Shown here one piece after another: positions 63,185 through 64,000 of a stretch of 64,000 nt of DNA. The notes under the pieces were generated by a model that did not search any database, was not told the DNA's origin, and worked only from the letters and a program-made list of their open reading frames with translations. The number at the start of each line of letters is the position of its first letter. The stretch's first letter is position 1. The position numbers and the translations under genes are program-made. Source of the DNA: Polynucleobacter nymphae (GTDB lineage: Bacteria; Pseudomonadota; Gammaproteobacteria; Burkholderiales; Burkholderiaceae). The stretch spans positions 434,001 through 498,000 of the forward strand of contig NZ_JACVPA010000001.1 of assembly GCF_018882155.1 (NCBI RefSeq). Reading direction: 5' to 3'.

Positions 63185-64000
63185 TTGGAAAATCCAGAAC
63201 AAACGCAAGAGATCAGTAAGAGCGCCAAACTAGAAACTTGGTTGCGTGCACTCCAGGTCGCTCAGCTCTTGGTCATTAACCCCCATGGTTTAGGCGGCGT
63301 CATCCTGCGAGCACGCTCTGGCCCTGTGCGAGATCGCTGGTTGGCTTATCTCAATACCGTCGCTCAATTAGGCGGTATGCGCCTACCCCTACGCAAGATG
63401 CCCCTTGGAATCTCCGATGAAAACCTGATTGGGGGAATCGATCTGGATCAAACACTGCGCACTGGGAAGGCTGTTCTCAGACAAGGCTTACTAGCTCAAT
63501 GCGATCAGCAGCTATTACTCATGCCAATGGCAGAGAGAGTGGAAGTAGGTGCTGTAGCAAAAGTCGTGAGCGCTTTAGATAATGGGTTTATCTCGATTGA
63601 GCGTGATGGTCAAAGCCGCAGAATTGAAAGTCACTTTGGTGTTGTGGCTTTAGATGAGGGCATCGAAGATGATGAGCATCCTAATGAAAAGATTCGGCAA
63701 AGAGCAGCCTTTCTATTAAATCTCGATATCCTGGGCTGGAGAGATTTACCAGAAACTGATGATGACTTAGTGCCAGATGCCCAGTTACTTCAAGATGCGC
63801 GTGAGAACTTCTCAAACGTCACTGTCAGTGAAGATAGTCTAAATGCCTTAGTAGATGTTGCCGAGCAGTTAGGCGTGATATCAATACGCGCTCTGACTCT
63901 AGCAATCAATACTGCAAAATGTTTGGCTGCTTTTGACAGAGAAGATGAAGTCAGTAGCATGCACTTGCAACGGGCGATTGCTTTGGTTCTATCCCCACGT
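63185..64000 (+). CDS. bchD: Magnesium chelatase subunit D, N-terminal part
   Basis: The open frame from a TTG at 63185 to the window end encodes 272 residues with LLVINPHGLGGVILRARSGP, RLPLRKMPLGISDENLIGGI and QLLLMPMAERVEVGAVAK, typical of the AAA+ part of BchD. No ATG or GTG lies between the preceding stop (63155) and the conserved start; TTG is the only common codon. BchD is the platform that links BchI to BchH. The integrin-like C-terminal domain lies beyond the window. Confidence 0.9.
   Translation, partial: MENPEQTQEISKSAKLETWLRALQVAQLLVINPHGLGGVILRARSGPVRDRWLAYLNTVAQLGGMRLPLRKMPLGISDENLIGGIDLDQTLRTGKAVLRQGLLAQCDQQLLLMPMAERVEVGAVAKVVSALDNGFISIERDGQSRRIESHFGVVALDEGIEDDEHPNEKIRQRAAFLLNLDILGWRDLPETDDDLVPDAQLLQDARENFSNVTVSEDSLNALVDVAEQLGVISIRALTLAINTAKCLAAFDREDEVSSMHLQRAIALVLSPR

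Noticed and set aside
1-64000. CRISPR arrays, insertion sequences, tRNA genes
   Set aside because: None were recognised by eye; no direct-repeat array, transposase frame or cloverleaf with CCA-type end stood out.

Overview
The window is a chromosomal segment of a Burkholderiales bacterium (Betaproteobacteria). The organism looks like an aerobic anoxygenic phototroph of the Polynucleobacter/Burkholderiaceae type. The assignment rests on the moderately AT-rich sequence, a Bug-family solute receptor, a surE-pcm-nlpD cluster, a dnaX-ybaB-recR cluster followed by a 4.5S RNA gene, and a purple-bacterial photosynthesis gene cluster (PGC) that fills roughly 17.6-64 kb.

Region 1 (1-15.7 kb) is mostly housekeeping on the minus strand: rlmD (cut by the window edge), a 3'-5' exonuclease, nlpD-pcm-surE, a three-gene heavy-metal-type RND efflux system, an OprB-like porin, a DUF6282 hydrolase, a ParD-like protein, recR, ybaB and dnaX, then the SRP RNA on the plus strand. 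Region 2 (15.8-18.3 kb) holds a carboxymuconolactone decarboxylase-like protein, a Bug receptor, TspO and several tiny membrane proteins.

Region 3 (18.3-28.4 kb) is a PGC flank. dxs and hemA supply isoprenoid and tetrapyrrole precursors. A pucBAC unit encodes a peripheral antenna with LH3-like alpha residues, and three tiny membrane proteins follow it. bciB (8-vinyl reductase), nnrU-like and lipocalin genes complete the region.

Region 4 (28.4-38.7 kb, minus strand) reads bchF-bchM-lhaA-puhA-puhB-puhC-acsF-puhE-bchG-orf428-bchP. The bchNBHL block usual between bchF and bchM is absent there. BchF instead carries an intact LH2 beta-polypeptide-like domain fused to its C-terminus. Region 5 (38.9-44.3 kb, plus strand) is ppaA/aerR-ppsR-crtA-crtD-crtC.

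Region 6 (61.8-44.3 kb, minus strand) is a superoperon-like run: bchH-crtE-crtF-bchC-bchX-bchY-bchZ-(48-aa ORF)-pufB-(74-aa ORF)-pufA-pufL-pufM-pufC-crtI-crtB. Two unrecognised small genes are inserted around pufB. Region 7 (from 62 kb, plus strand) is bchI and the start of bchD.

Together the genes cover Mg chelation, the O2-dependent AcsF cyclase, C8-vinyl reduction, chlorophyllide a reduction, esterification, spheroidenone/spirilloxanthin-type carotenoids, the RC-LH1 complex with a tetraheme cytochrome, a peripheral antenna and PpsR/PpaA control. Protochlorophyllide reductase (BchLNB) is not in the window. PpsR-type palindromes (TGT-N12-ACA) lie before hemA, pucB, bchC, between bchF and ppaA, and between bchH and bchI. 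The strongest candidates for something undescribed are the BchF-LH beta fusion and the two small ORFs embedded in the puf operon.
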